Notes: generated from the sequence alone by a model not told the origin. A DNA stretch of 64,000 nucleotides from MS024-2A sp010031465 (GCA_049446615.1 JBMTQW010000001.1:1-64000); one strand, 5' to 3'. Counted from the first letter of the stretch, positions 35,418-44,107 are shown. Made by a program: numbers and translations.

Positions 35418-36695
35418 ATGAAAAAATTAGCATTACACTGGAAAATATTAATTGGAATGGCTCTTGGAGTCTTGGTTGGAATAGGGTTGTCCTTTTTCTC
35501 TTTTGGCCCCGAATTCATCAAAGATTACATTAAACCCTTTGGTTCTTTATTTATTAATTTATTGAAGCTTATAGCAGTTCCGCTGATCTTAGCTTCCTTA
35601 ATTAAGGGAATATCCGATCTCAAAGACATTTCTAAACTCTCTCAAATGGGTGGACGAACAATTGTCACCTATCTGATTACGACGCTCACTGCAGTTTCTA
35701 TTGGGTTGATTTTGGTAAATATTATTCAACCTGGTAAATCAATAAGTGTTGAAACCCGGCAAGAATTAGTAGATGCCTATGCCTCTGACACTCAAGAAAA
35801 ACAAGAAGCCGCAGCCAAACAAAGAGAAGCAGGCCCCCTTCAACCTTTGGTTGACGTAGTGCCTTCAAACATTATTAGTGCAGCTTCAGATAATCGCAAT
35901 ATGCTTCAGGTTATCTTCTTTGCTTTGTTTTTTGGAATAGGTATGATTTTACTTCCTGAGAGCACCGTTCAACCTGTAAAAAGTTTTTTCGACTCATTAA
36001 ATTCCATCATTCTAAAATTAATTGACCTTATCATGTTGTCAGCACCCTTTGGGGTTTTTGCTTTACTCGCAGCATTGGTTGTTGAGGCACCGAGTTTAGA
36101 GCTTTTCCAAGCATTAGCCCTTTATGCCATTACCTTGCTCCTGGGGTTAGCATTAATGATTGTGGTCTATATCCTTATTGTAAAAATCTTTACAAAACGC
36201 AGCCCCTCTTTTTTTATGAGAGGAATTGCACCTGCACAACTTTTAGCCTTTTCAACAAGTTCTAGTGCTGCTACCTTACCCGCAACAATGGAGTGTGTAG
36301 AAGACAACTTAGGAGTAGATGAGGAAGTGGCAAGCTTTGTGCTACCCATCGGTGCAACAATAAATATGGACGGGACTTCAGTATACCAAGGGGTTGCCGC
36401 AGTATTTATAGCCCAGGCGTTTGGTCTTGACTTGAGTTTTACGGCTCAATTGGGCATTGTATTTACAGCCACTTTAGCCTCAATCGGAACCGCTGCCGTT
36501 CCTAGTGCAGGAATAGTAATGCTACTCATTGTATTGGCCCAAGCCGGAATCCCCGAAGCAGGGTTGGCATTGATATTTGCTATTGATCGCCCATTAGATA
36601 TGTGTCGTACCATAGTAAATGTTACTGGCGACGCAGCCGTATCTATGCTGGTAGGAAAATCTATCGGTAAGTTAAAAGAGGTACCAAAAACGTAG
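35418..36695 (+). CDS. Dicarboxylate/amino acid:cation symporter (GltP/DctA family)
   Basis: The 425-residue membrane protein has eight or more hydrophobic segments, the serine-rich re-entrant hairpin FSTSSSAATLPATMEC and the substrate/sodium-binding INMDGTSVYQGVAAVFIAQ motif. A DRPLDMCRTIVNVTGD stretch near the C-terminus holds the substrate-binding Asp and Asn. The family takes up glutamate, aspartate or C4-dicarboxylates with Na+ or H+. A charged insert (about 112-137, EKQEAAAKQREAG) lies between early helices. The start is 16 bases after aroC. Substrate is not resolved by sequence. Confidence 0.92.
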   Translation: MKKLALHWKILIGMALGVLVGIGLSFFSFGPEFIKDYIKPFGSLFINLLKLIAVPLILASLIKGISDLKDISKLSQMGGRTIVTYLITTLTAVSIGLILVNIIQPGKSISVETRQELVDAYASDTQEKQEAAAKQREAGPLQPLVDVVPSNIISAASDNRNMLQVIFFALFFGIGMILLPESTVQPVKSFFDSLNSIILKLIDLIMLSAPFGVFALLAALVVEAPSLELFQALALYAITLLLGLALMIVVYILIVKIFTKRSPSFFMRGIAPAQLLAFSTSSSAATLPATMECVEDNLGVDEEVASFVLPIGATINMDGTSVYQGVAAVFIAQAFGLDLSFTAQLGIVFTATLASIGTAAVPSAGIVMLLIVLAQAGIPEAGLALIFAIDRPLDMCRTIVNVTGDAAVSMLVGKSIGKLKEVPKT

Positions 36696-36696
36696 T

Positions 36697-37091
36697 TTAT
36701 TTCTTTTTTAACAAATCTCGAATTTCCGTTAAAAGCACTTCTTCTTTTGTAGGAATGGGGTCTGTTTTCTTCACTTCCTCTTCCTTCTTTTGCATTTTAT
36801 TATAGGTTTTAACAACCATAAATATGGCAAAAGAAACAATTAAAAAGGTAAGTATGGTATTGATAAATAAGCCGTATTGAAGCGCAACTTCAGCCTGTTC
36901 CCCTTGGGCTTTTTGAATAATAAACTTTAAAGAAGAAAATCTACGCCTCCTAAAAGCATACCCACTGGGGGCATGATAATATCATTCACTAAAGATTTGA
37001 CTATGGCTCCAAAGTAGGTGGCCATAATTAATCCTACGGCCAAGTCAATTACACTTCCGCGACTTATAAATTTTTTAAAATCTTTCTTAAA
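36697..37091 (-). pseudogene. mscL: Disrupted large-conductance mechanosensitive channel gene
   Basis: On the minus strand the region encodes recognisable MscL: KFISRGSVIDLAVGLIMATY, DIIMPPVGMLLGGVDF, then after a frame change FINTILTFLIVSFAIFMVV and the C-terminal KEEVLLTEIRDLLKKK. The first part ends at a TAA because one T is missing from a T-run (about 36936-36939), and the second half continues in another frame to the stop at 36697. At the 5' end the MscL frame meets TAA at 37092-37094 with no ATG, GTG or TTG before KKDFKKFISRG. With two lesions the gene looks decayed, although one frameshift alone could be a sequence error. Confidence 0.85.
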
Positions 37092-37118
37092 TTACTAATT
37101 TGAGGTTTTGCCTTTAAA

Positions 37119-37514
37119 TTACAAAAATTTGTGTTTATATTTTTTTTGGGGTAAAGGGCATTCTGTGTATTTTCCAAACCATTGATAACGCTTTGCCGCT
37201 ATAAAACGATAGATTTTCTGTGTCCAAAATGAAGGTAAAAATGAAAATATTAGCAAAACTTTCCACCCCCCACCAAGGGTTTTTAGCAGTGTAAATAAGG
37301 CTTTATCCTCTGTATAAATTTTGTTTTCTTTGATGACCACAATTGAATCATAGCTTAAAAGCGAAAGGTTATTTTGCTTTTCCCATTGTTTTGCCCATTC
37401 CCCGTTTAAAGAAGCAAACTGAAGGCGATTATTTCGGTCCCAGCGGCACAAAACACGAACCCAAAAATGACAGAGTACACAAATGCCGTCAAAGAGAACG
37501 ACTGCTTTTGTCAT
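37119..37514 (-). CDS. DCC-family (DUF393) thiol-disulfide oxidoreductase-like protein
   Basis: The 131-residue protein has the DxxCxxC motif FDGICVLC (D9, C12, C15) near the N-terminus, then LQFASLNGEWAKQW and a positive tail. This defines the DCC/DUF393 family, predicted to be thioredoxin-like, with unknown partners. The start overlaps the mutS2 stop by 4 bases (ATGA-type), so it is probably co-transcribed with mutS2. The mscL remnant lies just downstream. Confidence 0.9.
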   Translation of the reverse strand: MTKAVVLFDGICVLCHFWVRVLCRWDRNNRLQFASLNGEWAKQWEKQNNLSLLSYDSIVVIKENKIYTEDKALFTLLKTLGGGWKVLLIFSFLPSFWTQKIYRFIAAKRYQWFGKYTECPLPQKKYKHKFL

Positions 37515-39694
37515 CGTTTCTTTTTATCTGAAGACACAAATACTAACTGATCAACATTGACTTGTGTAGTGAATTGACCGTAATTCACAATTGCTTGATT
37601 CTTTTTTAAAGATTCAATAGTGCCTGTTGACCGACCGTCTTCAAGACGTACACGATCGCCAACTTTTAAAACAACAGTAGGAATTTGTGCAGGCTTTTGC
37701 TTTTCTACTCGCTTTTCAATTTTCTTTTCTTTTCGGACCTCAACTAATGTTTTTTGCAATTCCACCTCTTGCTTTTTCTTTGCCTCTCGATCTTTTTTAG
37801 CGATTGCTGCTGATTTCCTTTTACGCTTCGCATTTTCAGTTTCAATCAGCTGAAGCAAAGAAGCAATTAAAGGTCTTTTTTTATTGGTTTCAAAAAAACG
37901 TTCGGCAATTCCATTTACTTTATCTCCTAATTGAATCATGCGTTGATGATGATCATAGAGCTCTTGGTAACTGTATAACTTTGCTTTTAGTTTAGCGTTG
38001 GTAGTCTCCAATTCTTCACTTTCTTTAGCGGCTTTTTGCTCTTGTGATTTTAATGATTGTTCTGTTTTTTGGAGCGTAGAGCGTTCTTTTTGAAGTTTTG
38101 CAATGGTAGCATCAAACCGAACTTTTCCTTTTTCAATTTTCTTTTTGGCACGGTTAATCAAGCTGTAAGGCAAACCATTTTTTTGGGCTACTTCAAAGGT
38201 GAATGAACTACCGGCTTCTCCCATTATGAGCTTAAACACAGGCTCAAGGGTTTTGTTGTCAAATTGCATATTGGCATTTACCATGCCCGGTTTTTCATCA
38301 GCCAAAGCTTTTAAATTTGCGTAATGAGTCGTTATTAGTCCAAAAGCGTTACGTTCATAAAAATCTTCTAAAATCGCTTCGGCAAGGGCACCTCCTAATT
38401 CCGGATCGGAACCTGTTCCGAATTCATCAATTAAAAAAAGAGTAGACGATGAACATTTTTTTAAAAAATATTTCATGTTTTTAAGCCTGTAGGAATAGGT
38501 GCTCAAATGATTTTCAATGGATTGATTATCGCCAATGTCGGTTAGAATTCGTTCAAAAAAACAAGCTTTGCTACGTTCATGTACTGGAAGTAAAAAACCG
38601 CTTTGCAACATAAGTTGAAGCAAGCCAATAGTTTTAAGGGTAATGCTTTTTCCTCCTGCATTTGGGCCAGAAATTACCACAATACGTTGTTCAGGGTGTA
38701 AAGCGATATCTTGAGGATAGGTAGGTTTATTTTCTCTTTGGTGCGTGCTATAGAGTAGGGGATGAAAAGCGGCTTTATACTCAAGAGTAGTTGTTTCGGT
38801 ATTGATTTCAGGCAAAACACCGTTAATTTCTCTGGCGTAACACGCCTTTGCATAAACACAATCCATTTTGAGTAAAAACTCATGTTGGGCTTGTAAATAG
38901 GGCGCAAAAGGCCGAAGAAAATGAGTGAGATTGCGAAGAATTTTATTGATTTCTTCAGTCTCTTCAAATTGAAGGTTGTTTAATTCACGAGATAGGGCAT
39001 GAGTAGTTTCTGGCTCTATAAATACGATACTTCCAGTTTTAGAACTGCCAAGCACAGCTCCTTTTACTTTTCTGCGGTACATCGCTTTTACTGCAAGTAC
39101 CCGTCGGTTGTCTTGAACGGATTCACGTATATCATCCAAATAATCTGCTTGGGCATATAAGCGTAGTGCCTTAGTAAAACTCGTGCCAATTTTTGAACGC
39201 AGTTGATTCATTTCTTTTCGGATGCGAAACAATTCATCTGACGCTCGATCGCGGACCTCACCAAATCGATCGATTACATTATCAACAGCGGGTTTTATTT
39301 CTTTTTCTTCGTAAATCGATTCTGTACAACGAAAAAGGGTGGGGTAATACGAGGCAAATTTGGTCAAAAACTTGAGTAGGGTATTCGTTGTTTCTGTGTT
39401 TGAGGCTATATTTCTAAACGTTTCAATTTCTAGAATACTATTGTCGATACGGAGTAGTGAAAAGACAGTTGTACAATCTTCAAAACCGTGGTTTGGAATT
39501 CGATTATCATTGTCAAAAGAAGCTCTAAACTCTGAAGTAGCCTGAAGCATTTCCATTAATTCCGCTTTGTCATTTCCCGGAAGCAAGGCATTTATTTCCT
39601 GCTTGCCAAGGGGGGTAATGGCATGTGAAGCGCATTGACGAAGTACCTCGTTATATTCGAGGTCTTCTAGCGTTTTTAACGGAATTTTAGCCAT
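37511..39694 (-). CDS. mutS2: MutS2-type DNA-binding ATPase without Smr domain
   Basis: The 727-residue protein has the MutS core and ATPase with Walker A SGPNAGGKS (342-350), the LFLIDEFGTGSDPELGGALAEA Walker B/D-loop and TTHYANLKALA. A long charged coiled coil (about 520-650) follows, and a small basic KOW-like beta end (VGDRVRLEDGRSTGTIESL). MutS2 acts on branched DNA or collided ribosomes. The C-terminal Smr nuclease domain of typical MutS2 (about 780 residues) is absent here; the chain stops at KKKR. A clean stop and a tightly overlapping next gene argue that this is the natural end. Confidence 0.9.
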   Translation of the reverse strand: MAKIPLKTLEDLEYNEVLRQCASHAITPLGKQEINALLPGNDKAELMEMLQATSEFRASFDNDNRIPNHGFEDCTTVFSLLRIDNSILEIETFRNIASNTETTNTLLKFLTKFASYYPTLFRCTESIYEEKEIKPAVDNVIDRFGEVRDRASDELFRIRKEMNQLRSKIGTSFTKALRLYAQADYLDDIRESVQDNRRVLAVKAMYRRKVKGAVLGSSKTGSIVFIEPETTHALSRELNNLQFEETEEINKILRNLTHFLRPFAPYLQAQHEFLLKMDCVYAKACYAREINGVLPEINTETTTLEYKAAFHPLLYSTHQRENKPTYPQDIALHPEQRIVVISGPNAGGKSITLKTIGLLQLMLQSGFLLPVHERSKACFFERILTDIGDNQSIENHLSTYSYRLKNMKYFLKKCSSSTLFLIDEFGTGSDPELGGALAEAILEDFYERNAFGLITTHYANLKALADEKPGMVNANMQFDNKTLEPVFKLIMGEAGSSFTFEVAQKNGLPYSLINRAKKKIEKGKVRFDATIAKLQKERSTLQKTEQSLKSQEQKAAKESEELETTNAKLKAKLYSYQELYDHHQRMIQLGDKVNGIAERFFETNKKRPLIASLLQLIETENAKRKRKSAAIAKKDREAKKKQEVELQKTLVEVRKEKKIEKRVEKQKPAQIPTVVLKVGDRVRLEDGRSTGTIESLKKNQAIVNYGQFTTQVNVDQLVFVSSDKKKR

Positions 39695-39716
39695 GTGTTT
39701 TTCTTACCTTAGCCTG

Positions 39717-39724
39717 CAAAAGTA
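39717..39724 (-). promoter_or_regulatory. Bacteroidota -7 promoter-like box for mutS2
   Basis: On the minus strand this reads TACTTTTG followed by CA, matching TAnnTTTG, 22 bases upstream of the mutS2 ATG. It sits in the 38-base divergent spacer to ung. No clear -33 TTG is seen. Confidence 0.4.
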
Positions 39725-39732
39725 ATAAATTC

Positions 39733-40398
39733 ATGAAGGTTCAGATACATCCCAGTTGGGAATTCGCCCTAAGAAAGGAGTTTGAATCAGCCTATTTTCA
39801 TGAGCTTACCGCCATTGTTAAAACGGAATATAAAGAAACGCTTTGTTATCCCTCAGCACCGTTAATTTTTTCCGCATTTAATTGTTGCCCTGTGGATCAA
39901 GTAAAGGTGGTTTTGCTTGGTCAAGATCCTTATCATGGGGATGGGCAAGCGGATGGGTTGTGTTTTTCTGTCCCGGAGGGAATCACACATCCCCCTTCTT
40001 TGATTAATATCTTTAAAGAAATTCAAACGGATTTGCATCTTCCTTATCCTAAAAGTGGGAATTTAGTTCGATGGGCCCATCAAGGGGTGTTGTTGCTAAA
40101 TGCTACTTTAACCGTTCAAGCCCATCAGCCCGGAAGTCACCAAAAGAAAGGTTGGGAACAATTTACAGATAGCGTAATACGTTATTTGTCAGCGCAACAC
40201 ACCCATTTGGTTTTTATGCTTTGGGGTGGCTATGCCAAACAGAAAAGCAAATTTATTGACACTTCCAAACACTTAGTGTTGACTAGTGGACACCCTTCAC
40301 CCCTTAGTGCCAATCGGGGATACTGGTTTGGGAATAAACACTTTAGTAAGTGTAATGCGTATTTGGCACGCCAAGGAAAAAAGGAAATTCAATGGTAG
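39733..40398 (+). CDS. ung: Uracil-DNA glycosylase
   Basis: The 221-residue protein has the catalytic water-activating motif GQDPYH at residues 63-68 (Asp65), the LLLNATLTV motif near 120 and the minor-groove loop HPSPLSANRGYWFG with His187. It removes uracil from DNA at the start of base-excision repair. The length is that of family 1 Ung. It is divergent from mutS2 and converges on the SUI1-like gene. Confidence 0.97.
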   Translation: MKVQIHPSWEFALRKEFESAYFHELTAIVKTEYKETLCYPSAPLIFSAFNCCPVDQVKVVLLGQDPYHGDGQADGLCFSVPEGITHPPSLINIFKEIQTDLHLPYPKSGNLVRWAHQGVLLLNATLTVQAHQPGSHQKKGWEQFTDSVIRYLSAQHTHLVFMLWGGYAKQKSKFIDTSKHLVLTSGHPSPLSANRGYWFGNKHFSKCNAYLARQGKKEIQW

Positions 40399-40407
40399 AA
40401 AGTTTAT

Positions 40408-40749
40408 TTAGCCTCCAACACGTTTGACCTGATGTCCCATTTGGGTTAAAAGCGCTATCAGTTGATCCCGATAATTTCCCTGAATGATAATTTCTCCATC
40501 TTTAGTGGTACCTCCTACACCTATGGCTTTTTGTAAAGATTTGGTTAATGCTTTTACTTCGGCTGAAGATCCTTCAAATCCTTTAATCACTGTTACGGTT
40601 TTACCTCCCCGTCCTTTATTACTAAAATGCGCTTCTAAATACTGTTTTTTTTGGGGAACTTCGGCCAAGGGTTCGGGATTTGGATCTGGCGCAAGATTCG
40701 AAAATTGTAATTTCGCTAGGGCTTCAAAACTGGTTAATTTCTTTGTCAT
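40408..40749 (-). CDS. SUI1/YciH-family translation initiation-like protein
   Basis: The 113-residue protein has a C-terminal SUI1 fold (KTVTVIKGFEGSSAEVKALTK and the basic GVGGTTKDGEIIIQGNYRDQ) following a short polar N-terminus. The family resembles eIF1 and binds the small ribosomal subunit; bacterial YciH is implicated in start selection under stress. It ends 9 bases from ung, tail to tail. Confidence 0.92.
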   Translation of the reverse strand: MTKKLTSFEALAKLQFSNLAPDPNPEPLAEVPQKKQYLEAHFSNKGRGGKTVTVIKGFEGSSAEVKALTKSLQKAIGVGGTTKDGEIIIQGNYRDQLIALLTQMGHQVKRVGG

Positions 40750-40797
40750 TAAAAAAGACTTATTCCTGCTAAAATAGTATTTTAGAGAAAAAGTAGA

Positions 40798-41370
40798 ATG
40801 AATTTCAGAATTCTTATTTTTCTAATCAGTTTGACCAGTTTGGCACAAGAACTTCCTTTTTCAACGCTACCTCCAGCTCCAGAAGTACTAAATGTATCCT
40901 CTTCTTTAAGGCGAATGATTCAAGGTTTAGGCTTTCGTTTTTATTGGGCTACAGAGGGACTAAGATCTGAAGACTTGACATATCGACCCTCTGCAGACGC
41001 TCAGAATACAATCGAAACAATTGCACATATTTACGGGCTATCGGACGTCATTTTAAAAACCTTAGAAGGCGCTGTGGCTGAACGTCCCCCCAAACAAATT
41101 CCTACAGACTTCATAACTTTACGAAAAGAAACGTTATTGCTGCTTGAGAAGGCTTCCAATGCAGTTACTCAACTTGATGACAATGAAATCCAAGAATTGA
41201 AAATTGAATTTTTACGAGGGGATCAAACTACGCGGTTTCCCATTTGGAATTTATACAACGGTCCTCTTTCTGATGCCCTTTATCATACCGGTCAGGTAGT
41301 GAGTTTTCGCCGATCTTCGGGAAATCCGATAGCCAAAGGGGTAAATGTCTTTTTAGGAATAAAACAATAG
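40798..41370 (+). CDS. Exported DinB-like four-helix protein
   Basis: The 190-residue protein has a short hydrophobic signal (about 1-17, ending SLAQ). A DinB/YfiT-like bundle follows, with conserved histidines in ETIAHIYGLS and DALYHTGQVVSFRR, which would bind a metal ion. The enzyme class transfers thiols in some members, but exported Bacteroidota versions are uncharacterised. It is alone between a divergent SUI1-like gene and the small ORF/YbjQ operon. Confidence 0.78.
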   Translation: MNFRILIFLISLTSLAQELPFSTLPPAPEVLNVSSSLRRMIQGLGFRFYWATEGLRSEDLTYRPSADAQNTIETIAHIYGLSDVILKTLEGAVAERPPKQIPTDFITLRKETLLLLEKASNAVTQLDDNEIQELKIEFLRGDQTTRFPIWNLYNGPLSDALYHTGQVVSFRRSSGNPIAKGVNVFLGIKQ

Positions 41371-41400
41371 TGTTATTGGGCAAGGACCAAAGCCTTAGTC

Positions 41401-41505
41401 TTAATTGTCACGATCTTCAAAATTTTCTTTATCCTTTTCGTTAGCTCGATTTACAATGAGATAAATCAGTAGTCCTCCTCCGAGGATATAAATAAAGAAT
41501 TCCAT
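41401..41505 (-). CDS. Small membrane peptide, 34 residues
   Basis: A short frame on the minus strand encodes 34 residues: one hydrophobic helix (FFIYILGGGLLIYLIV, residues 3-18) followed by an acidic/basic tail rich in Glu, Lys, Asp and Asn. Its ATG begins directly after the TAG of the YbjQ-like gene with no spacing, and it ends in TAA. The single-helix-plus-charged-tail plan, the tight coupling and the absence of alternative features in this gap support a real gene. I do not recognise the family; role unknown. Confidence 0.6.
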   Translation of the reverse strand: MEFFIYILGGGLLIYLIVNRANEKDKENFEDRDN

Positions 41506-41820
41506 CTATTCAACAATTACGGCCGTGCCGTAGGCTAAAATTTCTGAGCACCCTTGCATTACCATAGATGTAGTAAGCCGTACATTAACCACAGCATTTG
41601 CTCCCATACGCTCGGCGTCTTCAATCATGCGTTGTAAGGCTTGTTCCCTAGATTCTGCTTGTAACTTTGTGTATTCTGAAATTTCACCTCCCACAATATT
41701 TTTTAAACCTGCAAAAATATCACGTCCAATATTTCGTGCCCTAACTGTGCTGCCACGCGCTATGCCTAAGGTTTCTTTAATTTTTCTATCGGGAAGGGTA
41801 GGGGTGTTTACTAAAATCAT
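41506..41820 (-). CDS. YbjQ/UPF0145 family protein
   Basis: The 104-residue protein has IKETLGIARGSTVRARNIGRD, GGEISEYTKLQAESREQALQRM and MGANAVVNVRLTTSMV, the core of the YbjQ (UPF0145, heavy-metal-binding-like) family of small pentameric cytosolic proteins. The function is not known. It overlaps the amidohydrolase gene by 4 bases at its start (ATGA) and is followed without gap by the 34-residue ORF, so three genes probably form one transcript with the DUF2911 gene. Confidence 0.92.
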   Translation of the reverse strand: MILVNTPTLPDRKIKETLGIARGSTVRARNIGRDIFAGLKNIVGGEISEYTKLQAESREQALQRMIEDAERMGANAVVNVRLTTSMVMQGCSEILAYGTAVIVE

Positions 41821-42953
41821 AACGAATCAAAAAGGGTTCTGTCTAGGTTTGGAAATAAAGATAAGGCGTTTTTGTAATACAGTTTTTGAAGTATTGAATC
41901 GGGGAGGGATAAGCCATACATTTTCCAGTGGGCATGGCGTTTTCTATAGTAATCAAAATACTCGTCATCGGTTTCCAATACTCGAAAATAGGTGTAGTAT
42001 TCAGAAACGGAATAACTGTCTTTACCAAAAAGAATTCGGTCTTGGTAGTCTATAAAAAACTGACGAGCACGTTGGGGTTGCCGGCCTAATTCTGCTAACA
42101 CTGCACCAATTTCAGTATACACGTTGGGGTAGCGGTCAAGGTGAGCGCCTAAACGATCTAAATCATTTCCCATCCAGCCTAAGTGGGCGTTTATAAATAG
42201 GGTATTGGGGTGTTTTTCAAAAATGGCGTGTTGTTCCGCTAATACTTCTTCAAAAGAAGGGTTGGTAGCTGGATCACGAAAACGCCCTGGTTTTTGACGC
42301 AGTTCCAACCAACGTTCATTGTATTTGTCTTTTGGGTCCCAAAACGAAGAAGGTTCCCCGGAATGTATGAGCACTGGAATTCCGTTTTTTCCACACGCCT
42401 CCCATACAGGGGCTAAACGAGGGTCATTAATTGCAATGCGTTGGCCCTTAGAATCCCGATCGGTTAATCCTAATGATTTGTACACTTTTAAGCCCATAAC
42501 ACCTGCCTGAACAGCGGAATCGATCAGTGCCGTTTGAGTTACAGCAAAATCTTCATCGTCAATTGACTCAAAATCAACATTGAGAAATAAACCAAACCGA
42601 TTTGGGGCATTTTTTTGAATATTTTTCAATGATTGCTGAAGATACAATCCTCGGAAACCACTTAAATTAACCATAAAAGCCATGTTCAAACTGTCCATTT
42701 CTGCTACTAATTTGGACAGGTTTTTCACCGGCATATCAAATTGATGATTGTGAACGTCAACAAAGGGAAATTTAGATCGGGTTAATTGTGTTTCCTTAAC
42801 TTTTAAAGTTGATTTAGGGCTGTATTCCTCAATATCCATGAGGTTGTTCTTTTCTTGAATCTTGTCTATGATATAGTAGGTGAGTCCACCAATAAAAATA
42901 AGGGCAAAAGCGACCCTGAGGAGAATTCCTAAACCTTTAAAAAATCGGCGCAT
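41817..42953 (-). CDS. Membrane-anchored amidohydrolase (Amidohydro_2 type)
   Basis: The 378-residue protein has one N-terminal transmembrane helix (about 10-30) and a TIM-barrel metal hydrolase domain. That domain has the HxH motif VDVHNHQF (H68, H70), VMGLKVYKSLGL, VLIHSGEP, FINAHLGWMGND and LFGKDSY (Asp), the normal set of ligands of amidohydrolase family 2. The domain is probably on the outer side of the cytoplasmic membrane. The substrate is unknown. The start overlaps the DUF2911 stop by one base. Confidence 0.85.
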   Translation of the reverse strand: MRRFFKGLGILLRVAFALIFIGGLTYYIIDKIQEKNNLMDIEEYSPKSTLKVKETQLTRSKFPFVDVHNHQFDMPVKNLSKLVAEMDSLNMAFMVNLSGFRGLYLQQSLKNIQKNAPNRFGLFLNVDFESIDDEDFAVTQTALIDSAVQAGVMGLKVYKSLGLTDRDSKGQRIAINDPRLAPVWEACGKNGIPVLIHSGEPSSFWDPKDKYNERWLELRQKPGRFRDPATNPSFEEVLAEQHAIFEKHPNTLFINAHLGWMGNDLDRLGAHLDRYPNVYTEIGAVLAELGRQPQRARQFFIDYQDRILFGKDSYSVSEYYTYFRVLETDDEYFDYYRKRHAHWKMYGLSLPDSILQKLYYKNALSLFPNLDRTLFDSL

Positions 42954-43486
42954 TAGTCAATAGATAAAACAACTTGCGTAGTTTCCCAGCGTATTCTAAG
43001 CAAATTGTCAACAAAATCAATAGTGAGTTGCTCCACAGGAGAATCAAGAGTTTGTACAGGCACATTTATCTTCATCAAAATCCCAGAAGGATCGGGTTCT
43101 GCAGCACTTAACCCCGAAGCTTTTTCATGTAAAACCAACACCCAATTTTCTGCATAAGGGTAGGTGTACATACCATAGGTGCCGGGTTCAATTTGACGAC
43201 CCGCTAGGGAAATGCTTTCTTTTGTTGATAGCGTAGTAGTAAAGTTTGCCCCCAAACGCCAGTATTCTCCATAGGGAACTAGCGCGCCATCTGCTTTCTC
43301 TCCAAAAATGAGTCTGTTTTTTTTGTAGGGTCGGTAGTAATCAACTTCAATCGTATTGTTTTGTGTATTATAAATAGAATTCCCATAGGGACTTTTTGGA
43401 TTGACGTAGAGCGCATAAATAAAATAGCCTCCTAAAACGATAACAAGAGCAAGAAGGGAGAGAAGAATAATTTTAAATTTTTTCAT
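42953..43486 (-). CDS. DUF2911-family membrane-anchored protein
   Basis: The 177-residue protein has an N-terminal transmembrane anchor (about 5-26) and a beta-rich domain with RLIFGEKADGALVPYGEYWRLGANFTTTL and GTYGMYTYP, which mark the DUF2911 family. These are secreted or anchored Bacteroidota proteins without known activity. It is the first gene of a minus-strand run (DUF2911, amidohydrolase, YbjQ, small ORF). A good promoter match lies 26 bases upstream. Confidence 0.88.
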   Translation of the reverse strand: MKKFKIILLSLLALVIVLGGYFIYALYVNPKSPYGNSIYNTQNNTIEVDYYRPYKKNRLIFGEKADGALVPYGEYWRLGANFTTTLSTKESISLAGRQIEPGTYGMYTYPYAENWVLVLHEKASGLSAAEPDPSGILMKINVPVQTLDSPVEQLTIDFVDNLLRIRWETTQVVLSID

Positions 43487-43512
43487 AACGAAAGTAGGTA
43501 TGATTTATAATG

Positions 43513-43541
43513 CAAATTTACAATATTAAATTCTTATACAA
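43513..43541 (-). promoter_or_regulatory. Bacteroidota promoter for the DUF2911 operon
   Basis: On the minus strand TTG (43541-43539) is followed after 18 bases by TAAATTTG (43520-43513), matching the TTG / TAnnTTTG consensus at normal spacing. The -7 box ends 26 bases before the DUF2911 ATG. This is the most complete promoter match in the window. Confidence 0.6.
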
Positions 43542-43611
43542 TTTTACATAATATAAATTATCGTAGGTGCTTAAATTAACACAATATTATACTCATACAA
43601 TTAAAATTTTA

Positions 43612-43619
43612 TAAATTTG
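43612..43619 (+). promoter_or_regulatory. Bacteroidota -7 promoter-like box for the copper cluster
   Basis: TAAATTTG matches TAnnTTTG and lies 9 bases before the ATG at 43629, in the divergent region shared with the DUF2911 operon. No TTG is found at the -33 distance. If used, the transcript would have a very short leader. Confidence 0.35.
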
Positions 43620-43628
43620 TATCTTGTT

Positions 43629-44045
43629 ATGAAAAAAATTTTCCATAAAACACTGTCTTTGTCAATGGCTTTTGTAGTGTTATTCTCTACTATGTCATTT
43701 ACTGTAAACATGCACTATTGTGGAAATACTTTAGTAGATACTGCGATTTTTCACCAAGTTAAAACTTGTGGAATGGAAACGCTAGCGCCATCAAATGCTG
43801 ATGAGTGTGCTTTTACCAAAAACAATTGCTGTAGTGATCAACAAATCGCTGTTGAGGGTCAAGATGAGTTACAATTGTCTTTTAACACGATAACTATTGA
43901 GCAACAAAAAATTGTCGCCTCATTTGATTACATATACATTGCCCTTTTTGAAGGTTTAGAGAAAAACGTTTCTTTATACGAAGAGTATAAACCACCACTC
44001 GTCGTAAGGTGCATCTACAAGATTGACGAGACCTATTTAATTTGA
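43629..44045 (+). CDS. HYC_CC_PP family secreted/membrane protein
   Basis: The 138-residue protein has a hydrophobic leader (about 9-26) and the family's three landmarks: HYC at 29-31, CC at 67-68 and PP at 122-123. There are further cysteines at 47, 60 and 128. The family is restricted mainly to Bacteroidota and is often found ahead of heavy-metal RND efflux genes. Binding of Cu(I) by the cysteines is an inference. ATG at 43629 is preferred over a TTG four codons upstream. The cusA gene follows after 109 bases. Confidence 0.8.
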   Translation: MKKIFHKTLSLSMAFVVLFSTMSFTVNMHYCGNTLVDTAIFHQVKTCGMETLAPSNADECAFTKNNCCSDQQIAVEGQDELQLSFNTITIEQQKIVASFDYIYIALFEGLEKNVSLYEEYKPPLVVRCIYKIDETYLI

Positions 44046-44069
44046 TTTTTTAGCATTAGATTGATTTAT

Positions 44070-44083
44070 CCTATAGCTATAGG
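44070..44083. repeat. 14-base perfect palindrome upstream of cusA
   Basis: CCTATAGCTATAGG is a perfect palindrome in the 109-base spacer between the HYC_CC_PP gene and cusA. It could be an operator for a dimeric metal-responsive regulator or an RNA hairpin; no regulator gene is seen beside it. Confidence 0.55.
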
Positions 44084-44107
44084 TTATAAGGGTAAATTGT
44101 TGTATTC

